Origin: an uncultured Porphyromonadaceae bacterium
Lineage (GTDB): Bacteria; Bacteroidota; Bacteroidia; Bacteroidales; Muribaculaceae
Direction: 5' to 3'
DNA: 18,855 nucleotides
NCBI GenBank assembly: GCA_937892215.1
Contig: CALAVE010000035.1
Coordinates: 1-18,855 of the forward strand
Both the position numbers and the translations under genes were made by a program. The first letter of the stretch is position 1. Each line of letters starts with the position of its first letter. The notes beneath the pieces are model-generated. The model made no database searches. It was given only the letters and a program-made list of their open reading frames with translations, and had not been told where the DNA came from. Positions 7,656-15,291 of this stretch are shown here, piece after piece.

Positions 7656-7679
7656 TGGTCGCTTATGTGTGAGATAAGA
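7656..7679 (+). repeat. Direct repeat B2 (24 bp), outside the invertible segment
   Basis: Second copy of B1 in the same orientation. Its GTCGCTTAT arm begins 47 nt after the end of the -7 box at 7604-7611, nearly the spacing seen between the internal promoter and A2. It lies in the likely leader of the SusC gene of pair 2. Confidence 0.9.
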
Positions 7680-7769
7680 GATTGTTTTTGATGCAGATAA
7701 AGAAGAATTATATTTCTAATTATTAACTACTTAACTAATTTAAACTACTTAATCACAAAACATTAGCGT

Positions 7770-10700
7770 ATGAAAAAACAATGTGTATTGTTGGCAGCGC
7801 TTATTTTTGCGTGTGGAGCACCGGTGGGAATCTCGCATTCTGCCACGGGCTTCGCAGCTGTAGCGCAAACCAACGGTGAAAAAGTAACCGGCGTTGTTAA
7901 GGACGCAACCGGAGAGCCAATGATTGGTGTATCCGTAAAGGTTAAGGGTACGAACCGCGGAACCGTTACGGATCTTGACGGGCGTTACTCAATCAATGCT
8001 CCCAAGGGCTCAACCCTTGTGTTCTCTTACGTGGGCTATGAGACGATGGAACTGCCGGCAGCTCAGGCAAGCAACGTGATGTTTAGCGAGAGCAAGGCCA
8101 ACCAACTGGAAGAGGTTGTGATTACGGCAGAGTTCGGTGTTAAGCGTATTGCGCGTGCCGTGGGTTCTTCAGCCCAGAATGTGAAGGCCACCGACATTAC
8201 CGAGTCGGGCCGTACCGACTTCATCTCGGCTCTGCAGGGACGTGTGTCGGGTATGAACGTTATCTCGTCGGGTGGTGCTCCCGGTGCGTCAACTGCAGTT
8301 GTGCTCCGTTCGGCCACATCACTGTCGGGTAACAACCAGCCGCTTTACGTTGTGGATGGTATGCCGATGAACAACACCTCGTTCGACCCGTCGAAGGGTC
8401 TGGCAGTGGCCGACGACGTTTCCGGTCTGGCAACTCGCTACATGGACTATTCGAGCCGTGGTAACGACTTTAACCCCGAAGACATTGAGAGCATGACAGT
8501 GCTTAAGGGTGCCGCCGCAGCCGCTCTTTATGGTTCTGACGCATCGAACGGTGCTATTATCATCACCACAAAGAAAGGTCGCAACGGTCGCGCTAAAGTG
8601 ACTTACAGCAATCAGTTGTCGTGGTCGAAAGCCTATGGCTGGCCCAAGATTCAGGACACCTACACCAACGGTGCCTATGGCGCAACAAACTACTACTACA
8701 CTAACCACTACGGAGGCATCTACGACGGCAGCATACCTTACTATGACAATGCTAAGGCCGTGCTTCAAACCGGTTTTATGCACAAGCACAACGTGTCGGT
8801 TGAGGCAGGTAACGAGAAGATGAGTGTTCGTGGTAGTGCTTCGTTCTTCAATCAGGACGGTGTTATCAAGACCACAAACCTGAAGCGAACCAACTTCTCG
8901 CTGGCCGGCCGTGCCGAGCTCACCAAGTGGTTACGCTTCGAGGGCAGTATGCAGTATGTGAACCAGAAGAACGACAAGGTGGCTCGTGGTGCTAACGGCC
9001 CTCTGGCCCGCTCTTATCGCTGGCCCAACGTGGACGACATGAGCAACTACCTGGCCGAGGACGGACGCCACATGCGTTATCCTAACTACTACACCGATGG
9101 CGACCTTCTGAACCCGTTGTTCGGAATGTACAAGAACCTGAACCATGATGTGACCGACCGTTTCATCAGCGCGTTCTCACTGAACTTCACTCCCATTGAG
9201 CACGTTTATGTTCGCGCACAGTTCGGATTCGACGTTTCCACATCTACTTATGAGAATGGTACTCACCCGTACTACCGCACTTACAACCTGACTTCGAACG
9301 ATGCTAACAACACCGGTTCGTACAGCATTGTTAAGTATAACAACAGCGACCCCACGCTGAACATCCTTGCCGGATACACTAACAAGTTCTGCAACGAGAA
9401 GTTCTCGTTCGGTGTTCAGATGGGTTACCACCAGTATGAGAAAGGCGTTACAAGCCTGGCTTCTTACGGAAGCAACTTCCAGGTGCTGGAGGATATGTAT
9501 TCAATCAACAACTGTACACCTTCTACCGTGGTGAGCAAGAAGCGCTCCACCAAGCGCCGTCTGCAGGCTATCTCCGGTCAGGTTGAGTTCGGTTACAACA
9601 ACATGGCCTTCCTTACGGCTCGTTTCCGTAACGACTGGTCTTCGACTCTGCCAAAGGAGAACCGCAGCTTCTTCTATCCCGCAGTGGAGGCATCTTGGGT
9701 GATTACCGAACTTGCCGGCCTTAAGAACCTGAGCGGCCTTAACTACCTGAAACTTCGCGGTGCTATCGCACGCGTAGGTAAGGATGCGGCACCGCTTTCG
9801 ATTAATCCTGAGTTGGAGCCCACAGGCCTCACCGGCGGCGGCTTCAAGTATGGCTACACCGGCCCGAACCCCAACCTGAAACCTGAGATGACCACTTCTT
9901 ATGAAGTAGGTCTTGAGGGACGTTTCTGGAACAACCGCATCAACGCCGACTTCACTTGGTTCAGAACTCACAATGAGAACCAGATTGTGGAGAACTTCCG
10001 TATGTCGTACGGAACCGGATTCGTGCTGAATACCCTCAACGTTGGTACGTTCAACACTTGGGGATGGGAAGCACACGTGGATGTGGACGCTGTTAAGACA
10101 CGCGACTTAACTTGGAACATTGGTGTTAACCTGTCGCACACAGGCAGCAAGGTGGTGGAACTTCCTGAGGCAGTCTCTGAGTACTACAACCCCTATACCT
10201 GGAACTACGGCAACGTTCGTACCGGTATCTCGATGGGTACATCCATCACCGCATTCTCGGCGCTGGCAGTGGAGCGCAACGATGCAGGCCAAATCCTCAT
10301 CAGCCCCACAACCGGTCTGCCAATCGTGGGCAGTGAATGGAAGGTTATCGGTGACCGTGAACCTAAACTGCGTTTCGGTATCACAACCGCCCTGCGCTAC
10401 AAGAACTGGCGCCTGAGTGCTATGTTCCAGGGCCGTATCCACGCTACTATCTACAACGCTACAATGCGTGAAATGATGGCTCGCGGATTCAGCGAGCAGT
10501 CGGTTGACCTGCGTGTTAACAACGGAAGCTATGTGTTCAACGGCGTTCTGAAAGACGGCTGGGAGAACACCGCCACTCCGCACGAGAACACTATCGCTAT
10601 CAACTGGGCTCACTACGGAGGCACTGCTCTCTACAATGCCGAGAATGAGTCTTGGATTCAGAATAAGATTAACTATATCCGCTGCCAGGAACTGCGTCTG

Positions 10701-10931
10701 GCTTACATAGTTCCCGACGCATGGCTGCATAAGGTGACACGTGGCCTGGTACAGAACGCAAGCGTTTACGTTTCGGGTAACGACCTCTTTACGATTACTA
10801 ACTACACAGGTATTGACGTGGCCGGTAACACCATGAGTGCCGCTGCCGGCGGTACTGGTGGTGAGGGTTATGACTACTGGTCACTGCCCAGCCCGCGTAC
10901 ATTCTCGTTTGGTTTGAGCGTAACATTCTAA
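7770..10931 (+). CDS. SusC/RagA-family TonB-dependent outer-membrane transporter (pair 2)
   Basis: A 1053-residue outer-membrane channel for TonB-driven import, paired with the SusD that starts 29 nt downstream. A signal peptide (to about residue 32) is followed by the carboxypeptidase-D-like domain (about 37-107), with GEPMIGVSVKVKGTNRGTVTDLDG as its core and FSYVGYE at 85-91. EEVVITAEFGVKR (114-126) leads into the plug (about 125-270), which has PLYVVDGMPM (191-200) and TVLKGAAAAALYGSDASNGAIIITTKKG (243-270), a clear SusC signature. The barrel ends in TFSFGLSVTF with the usual terminal Phe. It lacks an STN domain. The plug and barrel differ clearly from pair 1, so this is a separate subfamily and not a recent duplicate. 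Two promoters (7342-7373, 7580-7611) face it. Confidence 0.96.
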   Translation: MKKQCVLLAALIFACGAPVGISHSATGFAAVAQTNGEKVTGVVKDATGEPMIGVSVKVKGTNRGTVTDLDGRYSINAPKGSTLVFSYVGYETMELPAAQASNVMFSESKANQLEEVVITAEFGVKRIARAVGSSAQNVKATDITESGRTDFISALQGRVSGMNVISSGGAPGASTAVVLRSATSLSGNNQPLYVVDGMPMNNTSFDPSKGLAVADDVSGLATRYMDYSSRGNDFNPEDIESMTVLKGAAAAALYGSDASNGAIIITTKKGRNGRAKVTYSNQLSWSKAYGWPKIQDTYTNGAYGATNYYYTNHYGGIYDGSIPYYDNAKAVLQTGFMHKHNVSVEAGNEKMSVRGSASFFNQDGVIKTTNLKRTNFSLAGRAELTKWLRFEGSMQYVNQKNDKVARGANGPLARSYRWPNVDDMSNYLAEDGRHMRYPNYYTDGDLLNPLFGMYKNLNHDVTDRFISAFSLNFTPIEHVYVRAQFGFDVSTSTYENGTHPYYRTYNLTSNDANNTGSYSIVKYNNSDPTLNILAGYTNKFCNEKFSFGVQMGYHQYEKGVTSLASYGSNFQVLEDMYSINNCTPSTVVSKKRSTKRRLQAISGQVEFGYNNMAFLTARFRNDWSSTLPKENRSFFYPAVEASWVITELAGLKNLSGLNYLKLRGAIARVGKDAAPLSINPELEPTGLTGGGFKYGYTGPNPNLKPEMTTSYEVGLEGRFWNNRINADFTWFRTHNENQIVENFRMSYGTGFVLNTLNVGTFNTWGWEAHVDVDAVKTRDLTWNIGVNLSHTGSKVVELPEAVSEYYNPYTWNYGNVRTGISMGTSITAFSALAVERNDAGQILISPTTGLPIVGSEWKVIGDREPKLRFGITTALRYKNWRLSAMFQGRIHATIYNATMREMMARGFSEQSVDLRVNNGSYVFNGVLKDGWENTATPHENTIAINWAHYGGTALYNAENESWIQNKINYIRCQELRLAYIVPDAWLHKVTRGLVQNASVYVSGNDLFTITNYTGIDVAGNTMSAAAGGTGGEGYDYWSLPSPRTFSFGLSVTF

Positions 10932-10960
10932 TTCTAAATCATTAAGAAAGGAAAATAACG

Positions 10961-12850
10961 ATGAAAAAACATTCAATATTATTAGTACTTCTGTCGATGA
11001 TTTTCGCCCTGGCTACCACCAGTTGCAACGACTATCTCGATGTGAACAAGAATGGTGATGCTCCCGATAATGTTGAGGCCTATCTTTATCTCTCGGGAAT
11101 TGAGCAGGCTTATTACGGTATATACTGGGACATCCGCGCTACCGGTCCTCTCACTCAGATGATGGGAACCAGCAGCTATTCTAACTATGCCAACCACTAC
11201 TACACAGCCGCCAGCGATGCGGCAGGCGAGGCTTGGCGTATGGTTTACTGGACTCAGGGTATGAACCTGGAGAACCTCATCAATCAGTCGATGGAGGCTG
11301 AGAACTGGAAACTTGCAGGTATCGGATATGCCATCAAGGCTTTCTCTTGGGACTTTATGACCAAGGAGAATGGTGAGGTAATCCTTACCGACGCATTTGT
11401 CCCCAACCAGCTGACACACTCTTATAACTATCAGGATGAGGTTTACACGCAGGTGCGTGAGTGGGCCAAGACTGCTATTGAACTGCTGGAGCGTGAGGAT
11501 AATACGAACTATGGCACTAAGATTAGCGGAAACGACTGGATCTACGGTGGCAGCACGGAGAAGTGGATTAAGTTTGCCTACACCGTAATCGCACGTAACC
11601 TCGCATCTCTTTCTAACAAGAAGGATTTCAAGGAGAAATACTACAAGGACTTTAAGGACGCTGTTGCCAAGGGCTTCGCAAGCCCCGACGACGATGCAGC
11701 CGTGAAGCTGTGGGGTGGTAGCGCAGACGCTGCCGAGAGTGCCTATAACAACTTCTGGGGTCCGTATCGTGGCAACCTGAGCAACGTTTACTGGCAGCAC
11801 GACTATGCAGTGCAGGTGATGACAGGTACCGTGCCTGAGTATGACGACGACGGCAACAAGGAGACTATTGAGGAGCCTGCTCATAAGAACTATCCTTACA
11901 AACTTGCCGCAAAGCAGATTGTGTGCGACACCACTCGTGAAACAGGGCACTTCGACCCCCGCGCGCTGGTTAAGCTGGCTACAGAGGACGGAAACGACGT
12001 GGCTTCGACCGACGACCGCGATGCTCTTCGCGACTTCACTTTCGTTGGTTCCGGCTTCACTGCCGCAGGTGGACCGGTGGCTACCGCTCCTATGTTCTGG
12101 GGTCGCCGCGAGGCTGCCACAAGCGCTAAGGACGGTGCAGGACGCTGGCTCTATCGCGACGATGCTCCTTACGTTCTGGCTACTTATGCCGAGCTGATGT
12201 TCGACCTTGCAGAGATTGAGTTCAAGTATGGCTCAAAGGGCGAGGCTCTCGACGCATTCAAGAAAGCCGTTGCGGCCGACATGACGTTCACGCAACGTTA
12301 CATGGTTGCCGGTGCACTGAGCGAGCCCATCAGCGGCAAGCAGTATCACCAGGGCGACAAGCTGAAATCAGCCACATTCCAGACTCTTGCCAACGAGTAT
12401 CTGGACGGCCCGTACGTGGGTGGCCTCACAGCAGGAACACTTACCCTGTCGCACATCATGATGCAGAAGTTCGTTCACCTCTTCCCATGGGGCGCTCCCG
12501 AGGCATGGGTTGACCAGCGCAAGTACTTCTATGATGTAGAGTACAGCGGTGACTACCCCGGCACCGGTAACGGTTGGGACCTGTCTTCGGTTGACCAGAA
12601 GAAGGATTCGGACCCCACTAAGGTGTTCAAGGGCTTCTACCTTGCTCCGGCACAGGTTCAGGGACGTAAGGGCTCTTACAACAAGGACAACAACGGTTCA
12701 CCTTGCTTCCGCCTGCGTCCGCGCTACAATTCTGAGTATATGTGGAATAAGCCGAGCCTTGAGAAACTCCAGCCGATACCCGGCACAGCCGACAACTATC
12801 AGTGCTCAATTCCTTGGTTCGCTTATCCCGGTGACCAACCTAAGAACTAA
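10961..12850 (+). CDS. SusD-like outer-membrane lipoprotein (SusD-like_2 type, pair 2)
   Basis: A 629-residue surface lipoprotein acting as partner and lid of the preceding SusC. The signal peptide ends ATTSC with Cys22 as the lipidated residue, then NDYLDVNKN, the start typical of the SusD-like_2 subfamily and unlike the DLLDTEP start of pair 1. Helical TPR-like stretches follow (for example AWRMVYWTQGMNLENLINQSM and YVLATYAELMFDLAEIEFKYG), with a tryptophan- and tyrosine-rich C-terminal half (for example LFPWGAPEAWVDQRKYFYDVEY). The C-terminal end RPRYNSEYMWN...IPWFAYPGDQPKN replaces the usual YPIP...NPGW. It sits 29 nt after SusC and 35 nt before the third lipoprotein gene, as one operon. 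The substrate is unknown. Confidence 0.9.
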   Translation: MKKHSILLVLLSMIFALATTSCNDYLDVNKNGDAPDNVEAYLYLSGIEQAYYGIYWDIRATGPLTQMMGTSSYSNYANHYYTAASDAAGEAWRMVYWTQGMNLENLINQSMEAENWKLAGIGYAIKAFSWDFMTKENGEVILTDAFVPNQLTHSYNYQDEVYTQVREWAKTAIELLEREDNTNYGTKISGNDWIYGGSTEKWIKFAYTVIARNLASLSNKKDFKEKYYKDFKDAVAKGFASPDDDAAVKLWGGSADAAESAYNNFWGPYRGNLSNVYWQHDYAVQVMTGTVPEYDDDGNKETIEEPAHKNYPYKLAAKQIVCDTTRETGHFDPRALVKLATEDGNDVASTDDRDALRDFTFVGSGFTAAGGPVATAPMFWGRREAATSAKDGAGRWLYRDDAPYVLATYAELMFDLAEIEFKYGSKGEALDAFKKAVAADMTFTQRYMVAGALSEPISGKQYHQGDKLKSATFQTLANEYLDGPYVGGLTAGTLTLSHIMMQKFVHLFPWGAPEAWVDQRKYFYDVEYSGDYPGTGNGWDLSSVDQKKDSDPTKVFKGFYLAPAQVQGRKGSYNKDNNGSPCFRLRPRYNSEYMWNKPSLEKLQPIPGTADNYQCSIPWFAYPGDQPKN

Positions 12851-12885
12851 ACAAAGTATTTATCACATCTAAAATATTAAACACG

Positions 12886-14052
12886 ATGAAATATATTAAA
12901 TATTTGACATTGGTTCTGTTAGTGGGTTTGTTTGCCGCTTGCAGCGACAAGGATGTGACCTACAATATGACCGAGGCTAATCCCGCTACTCACGCCTATA
13001 TTCAGGTTGTGCACATGGCTCCTATCAAGAATGCCGCTGCCAACTATGCATATCAGGTTGACATCAACGGGTATGAATATCAGAATGATTTGTCGTCAGT
13101 GCTGCTTACGCGTAACGGCATTCCCAGCGGAGGTACCAACCTCTTCTTCTCGGTTCCCGCAGGTACCGTGGAGGTGAAGTTGCACGGCATTGAGAACATC
13201 CTCTACGAGAAGGATGATAATGGTGTTTACTACACTAATCGCTATTACGAGAGGATTCCTGTAAAGGCCGGTGATAAGGTTTATTTCGTGGCCGGTGACA
13301 AGATGGAGTATAACGGAGCAACCCTTCAGGGTGAGCAGACTTATGCCGACGGCATGGCTACAAACATAGTTGGCAAGTGGGTTCGCGACGAGAAACTTAA
13401 CGGCCTCACTCGCATCGTCAAGGAGCCGTATTACGTGGGCACTACTCAGGACATCAACGGCAATTCCGTGAGTCTGGAGCCGGGCAAGCAGTATCGCCTG
13501 GTAATCTACGACATGGAAAAGGGTCTGCTCGTGTGCGAGCAAGGCACTATCCCCACAATCAAGGACCAACTTGTGAACTGGGAATCAGGTCGTGACGACA
13601 CCACTGAGCCTTTCACGGAGCCCGTTGGCGAGGGTGCTAACCACCGCTTCTACAACTTCGTGTGGGAAACTTCCACTCAGCCCGCCACCTTCAAGCTGCA
13701 GGCTTACTTTAAGAATCAGCTCACAGAGGGTGACAACGCCGGTGAGTTCGACATTCCTTGCGGCAAGCCGTTCGGTTTTGGCGAGGACAGCGGTTGGGCT
13801 ACAATCCCCATGAAGAAGTCTATTTACAATTCCAGCGGTTACGCTCGCATGGACTTCAAGCTCAAGAAGATAGGCGCTAACGGTGAAGACCTGGGTTGGT
13901 TCCAGTACAAATCGACGGCAACAGCATCGCCGAAGGACTACACCGACTACTGGACCACTTACATTGGCCGCGCATATATCTATTTCATGCACGGAATCGT
14001 GGAGCACGAAGGCATTGCGGCAGTGGGCAACGCTCGCTGGACAGCCCAGTAA
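12886..14052 (+). CDS. Putative surface lipoprotein, third gene of SusCD operon 2
   Basis: A 388-residue lipoprotein with signal peptide and lipobox LFAAC (Cys19), then SDKDVTYNMTEA. It is beta-rich with no membrane segment beyond the signal. The region from about 36 (AYIQVVHMAPIKNAAANYAYQVDINGYE) has the look of DUF4397-type beta-sandwich domains, followed by a VPAGTVEVKLHG-like strand. That resemblance is weak. The C-terminal half holds several Trp/Tyr-rich strands. Its place after SusC and SusD matches that of SusE/SusF-like surface glycan-binding lipoproteins, so a role in capturing the transported substrate is a reasonable inference. I do not recognise a specific family. It is the last gene before the hairpin at 14073-14115. 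Confidence 0.75.
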   Translation: MKYIKYLTLVLLVGLFAACSDKDVTYNMTEANPATHAYIQVVHMAPIKNAAANYAYQVDINGYEYQNDLSSVLLTRNGIPSGGTNLFFSVPAGTVEVKLHGIENILYEKDDNGVYYTNRYYERIPVKAGDKVYFVAGDKMEYNGATLQGEQTYADGMATNIVGKWVRDEKLNGLTRIVKEPYYVGTTQDINGNSVSLEPGKQYRLVIYDMEKGLLVCEQGTIPTIKDQLVNWESGRDDTTEPFTEPVGEGANHRFYNFVWETSTQPATFKLQAYFKNQLTEGDNAGEFDIPCGKPFGFGEDSGWATIPMKKSIYNSSGYARMDFKLKKIGANGEDLGWFQYKSTATASPKDYTDYWTTYIGRAYIYFMHGIVEHEGIAAVGNARWTAQ

Positions 14053-14072
14053 TTGCTCATTGGAATCAATAA

Positions 14073-14115
14073 TACAGAAAGGCGACCCCCACAAAAGGCG
14101 GGCCGCCTTTCTGTA
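14073..14115 (+). terminator. Terminator hairpin of operon 2, interrupted by the intron
   Basis: Perfect 12-bp arms, TACAGAAAGGCG (14073-14084) and CGCCTTTCTGTA (14104-14115), around a 19-nt loop, 20 nt after the stop codon. No T run follows directly because intron sequence begins at 14116. Joining the base after the intron would give TTATTGATGATTTTT after the stem. Group IIC introns characteristically insert behind terminator hairpins. Confidence 0.7.
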
Positions 14116-14431
14116 GTTCGCCCGACATGGGCATAATCTAACGGGTGCAAGTCCCGAGTGCGGCCTAATAGCGGCAAGCACACAGCCAAAGACAAGGTGC
14201 CAATGGCGACATTGGGTCTGGAGGAAGTCGGCGGCAAATCACTGGCCTGACGTACAGAAACTTGATACCAAGGCGTTTGCCCGTGGGTGAGACTGCAAGA
14301 GAAGCCAAAGCCCTATAGCTATTCGGAACGGGTGGCGTAAATCAAGCAGGTATAAGTGTGAAAGATTATGTTCTTAATCGGGAGGTCTCACGGACGCGGC
14401 GGCGACCGATACTACTCAAAGCCGTGGAGTA

Positions 14432-15048
14432 AAGCTTGCCTTTGTGCGCTATGCCGACGACGGCCTTATCTTCTGTAAGAGCCGCCGCGCGGCGGAGCGC
14501 GTGAGGGACAGCATCACCAAGTACATAGAGGGCTATTTGAAGCTAAAAGTCAACTGCGAGAAGACCGAGTGCGCCTATATAGGCAGAATGAAGTTTCTTG
14601 GCTACGGCTTCTACGTTCGCGATGGCAAATGCCGCCTGCGTCTGCACCAGATGAGCGAAGCCAAACTGCGCCGCAAGCTGAAACAGATTACCTCGCGCAG
14701 CAACGGCATGGGGTACGAGCAGCGCAAGACCACCCTGCGCAATTATTTGCGAGGGTGGGCGGAATACTTCAACTTGGCCGACATGGGTAACAGGGTCGCG
14801 GCTATAGACCAATGGCTTCGCCGTCGCCTGCGCATGTGCATCAGGAAATCGTGGAAGAAAACACGGACAAGGGGGAAAAACCTCATCCGATGCGGCGAGC
14901 CTACCAATGGGGCAACACAAGCAAGGGCTATTGGCGCATAGCCGACAGCTGGATACTTCACCGCGCCATCGGAGACGATGCACTCCGCAGGGCAGGCTAT
15001 AGTTGGATAGGTTGCTACTACAGCGCATCCGCGCTGCCGAAAGGTTGA
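14432..15048 (+). pseudogene. Truncated, frameshifted group II intron reverse transcriptase/maturase
   Basis: The remnant begins KLAFVRYADDG, the catalytic YADD motif of the RT palm, and continues through KLKVNCEKTECAYIGRMKFLGYGF and the thumb/maturase part (GYEQRKTTLRNYLRGWAEYFNLADM). The whole N-terminal half of the RT, normally about 200 residues, is absent; the frame is open only back to 14378. The frame that ends at 14941 stops making sense after KNLIRCGE (about 14900). The proper ending AYQWGNTSKGYWRIADSWIL continues in another frame to the TGA at 15046-15048. So there is one large deletion plus one frameshift. The nearest initiation codon is GTG at 14444, but no functional protein is expected. 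Confidence 0.85.
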
Positions 15049-15050
15049 GG

Positions 15051-15084
15051 AACCGCCGTATGCGGAACCGCTTGTACGGTGGTG
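15051..15084 (+). ncRNA. Group II intron domain V
   Basis: ACCGCCGTA (15052-15060) pairs with TACGGTGGT (15075-15083), with one G-U wobble, around an inner stem-loop GCGGAACCGC. The CGC triad near the 5' strand is the type found in group IIC introns. It starts three bases after the maturase stop codon. Confidence 0.8.
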
Positions 15085-15095
15085 TGAGAGGACAA

Positions 15096-15136
15096 GTGAA
15101 CACGAAAAGAGGTGAACACCTCTGATTAGTGTTCAC
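15096..15136 (+). ncRNA. Group II intron domain VI
   Basis: The outer stem is GTGAACAC (15096-15103) with GTGTTCAC (15129-15136). The inner stem is AGAGGTG (15108-15114) with CACCTCT (15117-15123). The unpaired GATTA on the 3' side holds the candidate branch-point A a few bases ahead of the intron end. Confidence 0.65.
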
Positions 15137-15195
15137 CTCCTACTCGATTTATTGATGATTTTTGGCCCGCTATCAAGTGGGAAAATGAGATGAAA

Positions 15196-15227
15196 TTTGC
15201 GGTAATTGGTTATTATCGCTATCTTTG
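15196..15227 (+). promoter_or_regulatory. Promoter of the methyltransferase-pdxB operon
   Basis: TTTG (15196-15199), exactly 20 nt, then TATCTTTG (15220-15227): full matches to both Bacteroidetes boxes. The start would be near 15234 with a leader of about 58 nt. A small hairpin (TTTCG...CGAAA, 15236-15256) sits at the very 5' end of that leader. Confidence 0.75.
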
Positions 15228-15291
15228 CAGTGTCGTTTCGGCCAAGCGGGGCGAAAGGCAGTATTAGTTTTAACAAACAAATCTTGAAAGG

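Larger units (their letters stand above)
7076..7769. other. 694-bp AT-rich divergent intergenic region
   Basis: This is the control region between the two divergent SusC genes. It contains no convincing coding sequence. From left to right it holds a small hairpin (7154-7171), the inverted-repeat-bounded segment (7248-7442) with an internal consensus promoter and one B-type repeat, a minus-strand -7 element (7448-7455), a short hairpin (7486-7501), a second consensus promoter (7580-7611) and the second B-type repeat (7656-7679). Long A and T runs fill the space between these elements. Confidence 0.85.
14116..15148 (+). mobile_element. Decayed group II intron (probable class IIC)
   Basis: The 5' end GTTCGCCCGACATGGGC and the following GGGTGCAAGTCCCG hairpin match the start of domain I of bacterial group II introns. 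The middle holds a truncated reverse transcriptase/maturase. The 3' end has a recognisable domain V (15051-15084) with a CGC triad and a domain VI hairpin (15096-15136), ending near CTACTCGAT (about 15140-15148). The total is about 1.03 kb, against nearly 2 kb for a complete element. The ORF damage means it could move or splice only with help in trans, if at all. The 5' end deviates from GTGCG at one base. The 3' boundary may be off by a few bases. Confidence 0.85.
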
